This document shows, in pieces, positions 1-6,223 of a stretch of 7,909 nucleotides of DNA. The notes under the pieces were generated by a model. The model had not been told where the DNA came from. It did not search any database and worked only from the letters and a program-made list of their open reading frames with translations. Source of the DNA: Phycisphaerales bacterium (GTDB lineage Bacteria > Planctomycetota > Phycisphaerae > UBA1845); assembly GCA_030612785.1 (NCBI GenBank), contig JAUWNF010000138.1, positions 1 through 7,909 on the forward strand. The letters run 5' to 3'. Every line of letters starts with the position of its first letter. Position 1 is the first letter of the stretch. Both the position numbers and the translations under genes were made by a program.

Positions 1-104
1 TGCGCCGCATGGGCGTCATCACCTGAGGCAGGAGCCCAGTGCGGTAGTTCCGCTCGCTGGGATCTGTGCGGGGGGCTGCCCGAAAGGGCAGTCCCTACCG
101 CGAC
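1..104 (+). mobile_element. 3' end of a group II intron, antisense within cas8c
   Basis: The element enters from beyond the left edge and ends at base 104. Its end is recognised by a domain V-like helix (32-64) followed directly by a domain VI hairpin (65-104) with a bulged A at 97, seven bases before a terminal AC; group II introns typically end in AY with the branch A 7-8 nt from the 3' splice site. Bases 3-26 in frame 3 read RRMGVIT then TGA, which could be the last codons of the intron-encoded reverse transcriptase/maturase, although seven residues cannot prove that. From base 105 the sequence is cas8c read antisense. The cas8c product loses family homology exactly at this junction. The intron body, its 5' end and the 5' exon lie outside the window, so class and target type cannot be decided. 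Confidence 0.78.
32..104 (+). ncRNA. Group II intron domains V and VI
   Basis: Domain V: GAGCCCAG (32-39) pairs with CTGGGATC (57-64), with one G-A mismatch where the canonical helix has a G-U wobble. An upper stem GCGG (41-44) pairs with CCGC (50-53) around a short loop, and a CG bulge sits at 55-56. The catalytic AGC triad is 33-35. Domain VI: GCGG (68-71) pairs with CCGC (98-101), A97 bulges out, GGG pairs with CCC, and CTGCCC (76-81) pairs with GGGCAG (86-91) across a GAAA loop (82-85). The RNA would catalyse splicing, with A97 as branch nucleotide and the exon junction at 104/105. The assignment rests on recalled consensus structure, not a covariance search. Confidence 0.75.
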
Positions 105-1585
105 TTTTTCGCGTTTCTTACATGATAAGTCTTCAGGAGCGCCATCCGGGCGTGAAGCAGGGAAACGACGGCTGGGAACTTGCGCTTATCCTCCAACGCC
201 TCCTCCAGTTCGCCTTTCTGCTGAAACCTGCTGTGTAAGGGGATGACTCGCGCAAGTACTGAGTTGCTGAGGAGGCACCCTTTACGTAAGGCCGCTCGCC
301 AGATTGTGATCCGATCGGCGCCGATGGGCTTTATCCAGTCCTCGTATTTTTGCCGCGGTTTCCTCTCTGGGAGCAACGCCGTAACCAGGCGCTCGAGCCC
401 GGGCGTTTTCGCTGTCTTGGATCCGGAGTAGTTGACAATCTCTATGCTGGAAAACCAGTCATCTACGCTTTCAACAAGTTCCAGGAATTGTCCTTCCATC
501 CAATCGCGAACCATCACGCGCCCGGAAGCTCCGGATAGCGTCAGGGCGTAATAGCGGTAATCGAGCAGGTCGGCGCGTTCGCCGGTTCGGATGGATTTCA
601 GCAGTTGCTTCGCACGGTGCTGCGCTTCGCGTTCCGCCTGCTCCCGGTCTTGATCTTCATCTAGAAAAGCCAGGGGATCATCGAGCATGTCAATGGGGTC
701 ATCCTCGGGACGAACCTCCTTTTCTCCTGTGTACCAATGCACGACCTTGGCACCGGCTAGGCGACGCCCGTGATGTTTGATGAGATGGTTGAGCGCGGCG
801 CGATAGGCAGCGGCCATCTCCTCAGAAACCGGTGCGTTCTCCGATTGCGTCAGCCCGTATGAGCGAAAAGAATCCTGCTTGAAAGACGCTAGGGCGTCCC
901 CCGTCGATAGCCCGCCGACATCCGACAGGCCGGATACCTTCGGATGAGTCAACGTAGGCCGGATCAACTCACCGCTGGCAAGGCACGGCGTCAATCGATC
1001 GGCAGCGGGCTTTGACTTCGACGACGTCTTCTTGGCATCTATCTTCCTGGCGAGCGTTTTCCTAAACGCCCGCCACCAGCCATGCCAACGCTGACCCTCC
1101 ACGAGGAACATGGGATCCCGGTCCATTGTAACGAAGGTGACATTCTCGGTGGCTTTGGCTTTGTTCTCGGTCAGGGCCTCGCGAATCTTAGTGAGGGCGT
1201 GAGTATCGTCCAGCATCGCCGCGATCGCTGATAACTCTGGCATCGCTTCTGATGCTTGACGCAGCAGGTCGACGAAATAGGCGTGTTTGGCGGTGATCTT
1301 GGGGTCGTCGGCGTTATCGCCGTACAGAGCCACGACTTCGGCGTTATCAACCAGGAAATGCCGACAACCCTTGCCACCGCGTTTGATCTCCGGTTGGCTA
1401 AGATGGGGGCACATGCGAAACGTGCGACCGAGGTTGCGCTTCTGGTTCGTGTCGCCCAGTTCGTTCACATTGAGGAACCTGCCCTCGCCATCGCACGTAA
1501 TCGCCCAACGCACGTCCTTGGACGTAAAGCCCGGTTCCGCTACCAGGTCATTATCTTGTGCATATTTCACGAGCAGATTGAGCAT
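95..1585 (-). CDS. cas8c: Type I-C Cascade large subunit Cas8c (Csd1), C-terminally truncated by intron
   Basis: This is the large subunit of the type I-C Cascade, which recognises the PAM and helps position target DNA. The open frame encodes 496 residues. Family features visible in order are an N-terminal MLNLLVKYA segment, HFLVDNAEVV near residue 80, a RPTLTHPKVSG stretch followed by SFKQDSFRSYG and ENAPVSE in the middle, and LLHARMALLKTYHVRN at the end. Full-length Cas8c is usually about 550-620 residues and continues well beyond that last motif. Here residues 1-493 are native, codon 494 spans the junction at 104/105, and the final S and R plus the TAG stop (95-97) come from the antisense group II intron. 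The ATG overlaps the cas5c stop by one base (TGATG), with a strong Shine-Dalgarno at 1593-1599. The gene is probably non-functional or impaired. Confidence 0.93.
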   Translation of the reverse strand: MLNLLVKYAQDNDLVAEPGFTSKDVRWAITCDGEGRFLNVNELGDTNQKRNLGRTFRMCPHLSQPEIKRGGKGCRHFLVDNAEVVALYGDNADDPKITAKHAYFVDLLRQASEAMPELSAIAAMLDDTHALTKIREALTENKAKATENVTFVTMDRDPMFLVEGQRWHGWWRAFRKTLARKIDAKKTSSKSKPAADRLTPCLASGELIRPTLTHPKVSGLSDVGGLSTGDALASFKQDSFRSYGLTQSENAPVSEEMAAAYRAALNHLIKHHGRRLAGAKVVHWYTGEKEVRPEDDPIDMLDDPLAFLDEDQDREQAEREAQHRAKQLLKSIRTGERADLLDYRYYALTLSGASGRVMVRDWMEGQFLELVESVDDWFSSIEIVNYSGSKTAKTPGLERLVTALLPERKPRQKYEDWIKPIGADRITIWRAALRKGCLLSNSVLARVIPLHSRFQQKGELEEALEDKRKFPAVVSLLHARMALLKTYHVRNAKKSR

Positions 1586-2334
1586 CAGCGCACCTCCTTG
1601 GCGGTCTTGTGTACGGCAGCGCTGTCGAATTCGGGGACATCCATGACCCCCGCCCGAATCGAGGCATTGAAGAGGCTGATCGAAGGTCCATCGTCCGACC
1701 GGCCCGGACGCGAGAGGTCGAACACATCGTACAGCATCCAGCCAATGTCCTGATCCAGGGGAATCGGGTCGGGACCTCGATTCCCGTTCTCGATCAGCTC
1801 GAAGTAGGCGGGGAACTCACGACAGCCGAAGTACGGTTGGTAGAAGCATTTGCCCTGTCCAGCCCGGCGACGGAATTGAGACTCCAAGGCAGGGACCTTG
1901 TGTTCGTGTCCAGGCCACGGTCTGATTTCCGCGTGCAGGCGATAGCCCACGTCTTTCAGGGCCATGGTCTGACGCTGGGTTCTGCCCTTCTCGTCTGTGC
2001 CCAAAAGGTTCCGGTCCCCGTCGGCCCAGATCGGTTCAGGATCGGCTTTGCCCGCCATCCACTTCTGCACGGCATTGACGTTGCACTTATCCTTCACCTC
2101 GTTGCGGCGCAGAGCGACGTACTGGATCGGTTTGAGGATTTCGATCTTAGTAACCTGCCACCTGAATTGAGCTTGAGTTGGGTCTTTGTTGGGCTTTGAG
2201 TAAACCGCGTCAAAGACCCCCCGGGCCGCACTTGGCGTCGGGCAGGGATAGCTGAGCCTCTCAATCTTCAGTTCCGGCCTCGAGAAACATCCGAATTCAC
2301 CCCAGACTTCCAGGATTTGTGGCTTGGGTCGCAT
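1585..2334 (-). CDS. cas5c: Type I-C Cas5c (Cas5d), crRNA-processing Cascade subunit
   Basis: Cas5c is the RAMP protein that, in type I-C systems lacking Cas6, cleaves the pre-crRNA repeat and then caps the 5' handle in Cascade. The 249-residue length is normal for the family. The N-terminal block EVWGEFGCFSRPELKIERLS followed by YPCPTPSAARGVFDAVY (about residues 9-45) is the Cas5d signature. A second conserved stretch, QRQTMALKDVGYRLHAEI, is at about 120-137, and FYQPYFGCREFPAYF at 164-178 is the glycine/aromatic block near the C-terminal part. Y45 may correspond to the catalytic tyrosine of characterised members; I cannot place the other catalytic residues with certainty. The ATG at 2334 has AAAGGA six bases upstream. 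cas3 ends 24 bp before it, and the stop overlaps cas8c by one base. No sign of decay. Confidence 0.93.
   Translation of the reverse strand: MRPKPQILEVWGEFGCFSRPELKIERLSYPCPTPSAARGVFDAVYSKPNKDPTQAQFRWQVTKIEILKPIQYVALRRNEVKDKCNVNAVQKWMAGKADPEPIWADGDRNLLGTDEKGRTQRQTMALKDVGYRLHAEIRPWPGHEHKVPALESQFRRRAGQGKCFYQPYFGCREFPAYFELIENGNRGPDPIPLDQDIGWMLYDVFDLSRPGRSDDGPSISLFNASIRAGVMDVPEFDSAAVHKTAKEVR
1593..1599 (-). promoter_or_regulatory. Strong ribosome binding site for cas8c
   Basis: AAGGAGG on the minus strand lies inside the last codons of cas5c, seven bases before the cas8c ATG. With the TGATG overlap it fixes the cas8c start at 1585 and implies strong, coupled translation of the large subunit. Confidence 0.8.
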
Positions 2335-2358
2335 TGTTTTTCCTTTCTGCCTCGTGAA

Positions 2359-4674
2359 TCAGGCAATCCAGAGATCAACGCTCTTGGGGGGCTTGAGCCC
2401 CAACATGTCGTCATAGTGCGTGGGTTCCAGGTAGAGATACCAGTCCTCAGAATCCGCATGGCGGCCCAATGGGACTGGGTCCAGAAAGTGGCGCACGGTG
2501 TCGTCGTCTCGGGGGCGGAATAAACTCACCGTGTAGGGACGAGCCCGCTTGATCCACGCACGGGTCAGGCGACCATCGTTTTCGAGTTGCTGTCGGAGGT
2601 CTTCGTAGGCCCGCGTGTCGTATGGTACGACGACGTTGATCGTGGTCTGATCGATGATCCTGTAGAACTGAGCGGTCTCCACAAAATCACGGCGTTGCAG
2701 GGCGTCATCCAGTTCATCCGAGACGGTCGCACTGTCCGTCAAGTCGTAAAGCGTCTTGTAGTAGCGCTCGAACAGGCGCGGATCGTCGATGTCCATTCCC
2801 TGCGGACTCAGCATGTTGAGCAGAGTTTGCGTTACTTCTGCTGCCTGCCCGTAACCACCCGGGGGGTATTGGCACCTCCCATCCAATTCCGGCCGAAAGA
2901 CGCGAACGCGCCCCGCCTCTGAGAGATTGCCGTTGCGATTGCACCGTCCGGCGGCTTGAGCGATGGCCTCCAACGGCCCGAGGGCTCGGTAGACAGCGGG
3001 GAAATCCAGATCGACACCTGCCTCGACACATTGGGTCGAGATTAGGCGGCACGGCTGCGGTGGTGTGGAGCCCAGGCGGGCGCCTACCGCCCGGAGGACC
3101 TGCTCCCGATGGGCGGGACACATGTTGGTCGAGAGGTGGAAGATGCCCGGTGTGTTGGATTCTCGCAAGAGTTCAACAAGCCGTACGGCGTGCCTCTTGA
3201 GATTGACGATGCAGAGCACCCGTTCGTTGTCGCCGCTGCCGAGTTCGCCAGCCAAGTCTTCCCACGCCCGGGTCTTCTTGGTGTTCCAATCAATCCGGGT
3301 TCGCCGTGAACGGTCAAAGACCTCCCAGTGGTTGGGTACAATCTCCTGCGGTTGCCAGCCGGGTCCGCCATACTCACGCACCTTTGTGTGCAAGTGGGCG
3401 AAGGCGGGTTGGGTTGCGGTTGAAAACATCACGCTGGCACCGTATCGCTCAGTCAGCCGCGAGAGTATCGCTAGCGTCGGAAGAGCCAACCGCGGCGGCA
3501 ACGTTTGAACTTCATCAAAGAGGATCACACTTCCGGCAAGCCGGTGAAGCTTCCGGCAAGCCGAAGGTCGATTGGAGAAAAGCGACTCCAGACACTGAAC
3601 GCTGGTAGTAATCACCAAGGGGGCGTCCCAATTCTCGGCCAGGAGTTCCGCAGTGCGGCGGGCGGAATCCTCGTTGTCTTGCTCGCTCGCTCCACCGCCA
3701 CCGCGTTCATGCGCCCCGGTTAGACTGTGGTGTTCGAGAACGTAGTTGTGCCCGAAGTGCGGTTCGAAGATTTGCCTGTAGATACGAGCGGTCTGTTCGA
3801 TGATCGTCAGATACGGGATAACCATGACGATGCGACGTAGCTTGTGTTCAACGGCGTGCTGGAGGGCGAAGGCGAGCATGGCCAGTGTTTTGCCGGATCC
3901 AGTGGGGGCGGTCAGAGTGAACAAGCCGAGAGGACGTTGGGCGGCCCCCAGACAGGCCTTGAGGACGTCGTCCCGGAGACGATTCACACGTTCCGCGGAC
4001 CTCGAAGACCGCCGCAGGTTGTCCAAATAATCACGGAGTAGACCCAGCGCCTGCTCAGGTTCAAGTGGTGGTCCCGCCACGCGGTAGCACTTAGTACCAT
4101 CGGCTTCGCCTTGAAAATGGGCCTCCGTCTCGATGTAATCTGCGTCAACCAGGGCAGAGAACAACATACGCACATCCAACATACCAGCGACAGAGGGAGA
4201 TGCCGGGTCATAGATGGATTCAGCCGGTTCAGACGGCAAGCTCAAACCATCGTCCTGTAGTCTCTGCAGGAGGGTATTGTGGTCTTGCTCTGTAAGCCGC
4301 AGACCGCACGGGTGGTTCTTCTTCAGCCGCTCCAGGTTGAGCGACTGTTTGAGGGCGGAAGGGGATCCGACTTGCAGACCCGTGTGGTGACCTTGTATGG
4401 CGATCGCCCCGGCCAAGGCCTTCCATTCGTAACACGCGAGCCCCGCGTACGCCCCCAAGGACCAGGGAGCCAAGCCGCTCACCTCGTTCCGCAGGCGGCG
4501 GAGGAAGAGTTCACTGTATTTGCCCAGGTCGTGAAGCACCCCCGCCGTCTCAGCTTCCCGCGCGGCACCGAAGAAAGCCGCGTATTCCGCTGCCCGAGCG
4601 GCAACGCAGGCCAGGTGCTCCTTGAGCGCCTCTGGTGGTCCACCGCTTCTTGTCTCACTGTGGGCAAGGTACAT
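2359..4674 (-). CDS. cas3: CRISPR-associated nuclease/helicase Cas3 (type I-C)
   Basis: Cas3 is recruited by target-bound Cascade to nick, unwind and degrade DNA from 3' to 5'. At 771 residues it is full length. The N-terminal HD nuclease shows H20, the HD pair H48-D49 (VLHDLGKYS), H96-H97 (QGHHTG) and D177/D179 (LVDADY). The superfamily 2 helicase follows: Walker A APTGSGKT (256-263), the DEAH-box variant DEVQ (387-390), motif III FSTATQ (417-422), motif V STQCVEAGVDLDF (546-558) and motif VI QAAGRCNR (573-580). The C-terminal domain occupies about 600-771. All catalytic motifs are present, so this gene is not decayed although its partner cas8c is broken. The ATG overlaps the stop of the small upstream frame as TAATG, with a moderate AAGGGAA six bases upstream. 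Confidence 0.96.
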   Translation of the reverse strand: MYLAHSETRSGGPPEALKEHLACVAARAAEYAAFFGAAREAETAGVLHDLGKYSELFLRRLRNEVSGLAPWSLGAYAGLACYEWKALAGAIAIQGHHTGLQVGSPSALKQSLNLERLKKNHPCGLRLTEQDHNTLLQRLQDDGLSLPSEPAESIYDPASPSVAGMLDVRMLFSALVDADYIETEAHFQGEADGTKCYRVAGPPLEPEQALGLLRDYLDNLRRSSRSAERVNRLRDDVLKACLGAAQRPLGLFTLTAPTGSGKTLAMLAFALQHAVEHKLRRIVMVIPYLTIIEQTARIYRQIFEPHFGHNYVLEHHSLTGAHERGGGGASEQDNEDSARRTAELLAENWDAPLVITTSVQCLESLFSNRPSACRKLHRLAGSVILFDEVQTLPPRLALPTLAILSRLTERYGASVMFSTATQPAFAHLHTKVREYGGPGWQPQEIVPNHWEVFDRSRRTRIDWNTKKTRAWEDLAGELGSGDNERVLCIVNLKRHAVRLVELLRESNTPGIFHLSTNMCPAHREQVLRAVGARLGSTPPQPCRLISTQCVEAGVDLDFPAVYRALGPLEAIAQAAGRCNRNGNLSEAGRVRVFRPELDGRCQYPPGGYGQAAEVTQTLLNMLSPQGMDIDDPRLFERYYKTLYDLTDSATVSDELDDALQRRDFVETAQFYRIIDQTTINVVVPYDTRAYEDLRQQLENDGRLTRAWIKRARPYTVSLFRPRDDDTVRHFLDPVPLGRHADSEDWYLYLEPTHYDDMLGLKPPKSVDLWIA

Positions 4675-4858
4675 TAGAGCTTCCCTTTGGGTTCATACTT
4701 CAGAACGTCCCCCATCACAACGTGCGGACTGCCCTCGGGGCCGGTGCCAGCAGATTCGCAGCCTTCATCTTCTCCATTATGTTGGCGTCGTACACCTCAA
4801 TGGTCTTCCCGGGACGACCCTGCTCGACGATGGCCTTTCCACCGGGATCATACGACAT
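4674..4858 (-). pseudogene. Small unrecognised gene ahead of cas3, apparent 1-nt frameshift
   Basis: I recognise no family. From the ATG at 4858 the frame reads MSYDPGGKAIVEQGRPGK and on to ANIMEKMKAANLLAPAP, then drifts into RAVRTL and TGA (4715-4717). If one base is restored in the four-base G run at 4737-4740 (C run on the coding strand), translation continues EGSPHVVMGDVLKYEPKGKL and stops at TAA 4674-4676, sharing one base with the cas3 ATG. The restored protein would be about 61 residues, charged and without membrane segments. The coding look of both halves and the TAATG junction argue for a real operon gene. As it stands, TGA 4717-4715 overlaps an ATG (TGATG) opening a 13-codon frame that ends at the same TAA, so coupling into cas3 could survive. 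The loss could be true decay or a homopolymer sequencing error. Confidence 0.5.
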
Positions 4859-4916
4859 CGGCCTGTCAGATCGTGTCGGCCCTAACAGGTGATGGAGTAC
4901 GACAGATGAGGTCGGA

Positions 4917-4934
4917 CCCACGATATGAAGTGGG
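4917..4934. repeat. Short inverted repeat (CCCAC, 8-nt gap, GTGGG)
   Basis: Five-base arms flank an AT-richer centre (GATATGAA) about 60 bp before the start of the small gene at 4858. It could be an operator half-site pair or chance; the arms are short. Confidence 0.2.
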
Positions 4935-4976
4935 AAGGGGGGACACGAGGCCGGCGACTCTGTCCTCCAAGCTGTC

Positions 4977-4990
4977 CGAAAGAACTTTCG
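4977..4990. promoter_or_regulatory. 14-bp perfect inverted repeat, candidate operator for the cas operon
   Basis: CGAAAG and CTTTCG form 6-bp arms separated by two bases. With such a small gap it cannot be a good RNA hairpin, but it has the geometry of a site for a dimeric regulator. It lies about 50 bp after the WYL regulator stop and 120 bp before the small gene ahead of cas3. WYL-domain regulators are known to bind palindromes in their own and neighbouring promoters; binding here is inference. Confidence 0.3.
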
Positions 4991-5036
4991 AGATTTTGGA
5001 TGTTAGGGTGTGTCGAGTGGCGGCAGTCCCGGCGTC

Positions 5037-6062
5037 TTACCCGTCGTACCGCCCAGCAGCCGCGAGCAGTTCGGCGCGCATCTCGCTCCGCAGCCAATCC
5101 GGTCTGAGCACCTCGGCCTGGTCGCCGAATCCCTTGATCCACCGCTTGAACTCAACGAGATTCGCCAACCTGAACGTGGCGATCAGGGCCTCGGGCTCAT
5201 CCGGGGCCTCGTCGAACAGGGTGGCTTCCGCGTCAAGCCATGCCAGCTTCTGGCTCTCGTGCCAAACCCGCTCCTCGACCAGACCCGCGGCGGCTCCGGT
5301 GAGCTTCACCTCGATGTCAACGGGCTCGCCCGCTGACTGAACAATACCAAAGCTGCTGCGAAACTGGCCCTCCAGACAGAAGTCGTCAGGACGCTTAAAG
5401 CCTTCCTCAGTTACCAAAGCGGCGTCAATTCGGGAGACCTTGAACAGACGGATGTCGTCGGCCCGGTGCGACCTGCCGATCAGGAACAGGTCCCCGTCGT
5501 AGAGCACCAAGCCGTACGGGTCGAAGCGCGTGGTGTACGCCTTCCGGCTCCACAGCGCGCGGTAGGAGACCTCCAAGGTTCGCTCGGCACGCGTAGCGTC
5601 CGTTAATTCGCGGATGGTATCGGTATGAGCGGAGTAATCCGTCACCCCGGTCCGCCGGACATAGAGGATCTCATCGAGGTCGGCGAAGTATTCGAGTGCG
5701 TTCCGGGGGATGAGACTGCGGACCTTGTCCAGAATGGACTGCATACCCTCCTCGAAGTGGGTGCCCGCCAGGGGGGTGAACAGCCGATGGGCCAGATGCA
5801 GAGAGACCGCCTCGGTGAGCCCCAGCACCAAAGTACCGGTCCGGAAAAAGTCATGCGGCATCCGCCAGAACCGCTTGCCGTAATCGTCCTCCTCGTGCTC
5901 GATCGGGAAACCCGACTCCTGGAGGATCTCGAAGTCCCGCTGGACGGTGCGCTCGGTGACGTCGAATTCCTCCGCCAGCTGTCGTAGGGGAATACCCTCA
6001 CCTCGGGTCTGGAGCGTTCTCAACATGTTCCAGTGCCGCAGGATCTGCTCACCGCGCGCCAT
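5037..6062 (-). CDS. WYL-domain transcriptional regulator (HTH-WYL-WCX)
   Basis: This is a DNA-binding regulator of the family that senses nucleic-acid or nucleotide-like ligands through a WYL domain; relatives control CRISPR, BREX and CBASS loci. It has 341 residues in the usual layout. A winged helix-turn-helix spans about 5-65 with recognition segment LRQLAEEFDVTERTVQRDF. The WYL domain is at about 160-213 (YGLVLYDGDLFLIGRS and the RLFKVSRI end; the namesake W-Y-L reads F-L-I here). A C-terminal WCX-like region at about 247-335 ends in FKRWIKGFGDQAEVLRP. The frame is open upstream to 6311, but the start at 6062 is chosen because GGAGGA (6069-6074) sits six bases away and family homology begins there. 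It lies upstream of, and in the same direction as, the cas operon and diverges from the exonuclease gene. Its target is inferred from position only. Confidence 0.9.
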   Translation of the reverse strand: MARGEQILRHWNMLRTLQTRGEGIPLRQLAEEFDVTERTVQRDFEILQESGFPIEHEEDDYGKRFWRMPHDFFRTGTLVLGLTEAVSLHLAHRLFTPLAGTHFEEGMQSILDKVRSLIPRNALEYFADLDEILYVRRTGVTDYSAHTDTIRELTDATRAERTLEVSYRALWSRKAYTTRFDPYGLVLYDGDLFLIGRSHRADDIRLFKVSRIDAALVTEEGFKRPDDFCLEGQFRSSFGIVQSAGEPVDIEVKLTGAAAGLVEERVWHESQKLAWLDAEATLFDEAPDEPEALIATFRLANLVEFKRWIKGFGDQAEVLRPDWLRSEMRAELLAAAGRYDG

Positions 6063-6219
6063 GGTCGGTCCTCCGAGTTTGTGTAAGTCCGTGTAGCCAC
6101 AGATGATACCGAGAACTCCGGCGTGTGCGACAGCGTTTCTGCCGGGGGGCCGACCCGGTTTGTCGGAGCGGCGGATTATACTGGCTGATGAACGGTGTGA
6201 ATCGCCCAGCAGATAACTC
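6063..6219. promoter_or_regulatory. Divergent promoter region between WYL regulator and exonuclease
   Basis: A perfect TATAAT lies on the minus strand at 6180-6175. On the plus strand TATACT lies at 6177-6182, so the two -10 boxes overlap on opposite strands. For the minus promoter, TTCACA (6201-6196) is a possible -35 but the 15-bp spacer is short. No clear -35 is visible for the plus promoter. A short inverted repeat, CCGAC (6150-6154) and GTCGG (6162-6166), lies next to the -10 pair and could bind the regulator. Overlapping polymerase sites would make expression of the two genes compete. Confidence 0.4.
6069..6074 (-). promoter_or_regulatory. Ribosome binding site fixing the WYL regulator start
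   Basis: GGAGGA on the minus strand ends six bases before the ATG at 6062. It rules out the much longer upstream reading, whose extra 83 residues have no family resemblance and would run through the divergent promoter into the exonuclease gene. Confidence 0.75.
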
Positions 6220-6223
6220 ATGA
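6188..6223 (+). CDS. Possible 11-codon leader ORF ahead of the exonuclease
   Basis: The frame reads MNGVNRPADNS, and its TGA overlaps the exonuclease ATG at 6220 (ATGA). The ATG lies five bases after the plus-strand TATACT, so transcription could begin at or near it, giving a leaderless start. The exonuclease has only a weak Shine-Dalgarno of its own, which would make coupling useful. No homology is recognisable and it may be chance. Confidence 0.2.
   Translation: MNGVNRPADNS

Larger units (their letters stand above)
4859..5036. other. Gap between WYL regulator and small gene/cas3
   Basis: This 178-bp gap contains no convincing gene. It should hold the cas promoter unless the operon is read through from the WYL gene. 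I see no clear -35/-10 pair and no rho-independent terminator after the WYL stop. It does contain two inverted repeats: 4977-4990 and 4917-4934. Confidence 0.6.

Noticed and set aside
76..91. CTGCCC-GAAA-GGGCAG hairpin as a rho-independent terminator after cas8c
   Set aside because: Read on the minus strand it is followed by C-rich sequence, not a T run. It fits better as the tip of intron domain VI on the plus strand, and cas8c should not end here.
1609..2199. 196-residue plus-strand open frame opposite cas5c
   Set aside because: It is antisense to an unmistakable Cas5c and shows no motif of its own.
3530..3563. 14-bp direct repeat (CTTCCGGCAAGCCG twice, 20 bp apart) inside cas3
   Set aside because: The 20-bp period puts the copies in different frames. 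The encoded segment SACRKLHRLAGSVILFDE matches the normal Cas3 family sequence, so it is coincidence, not an insertion.
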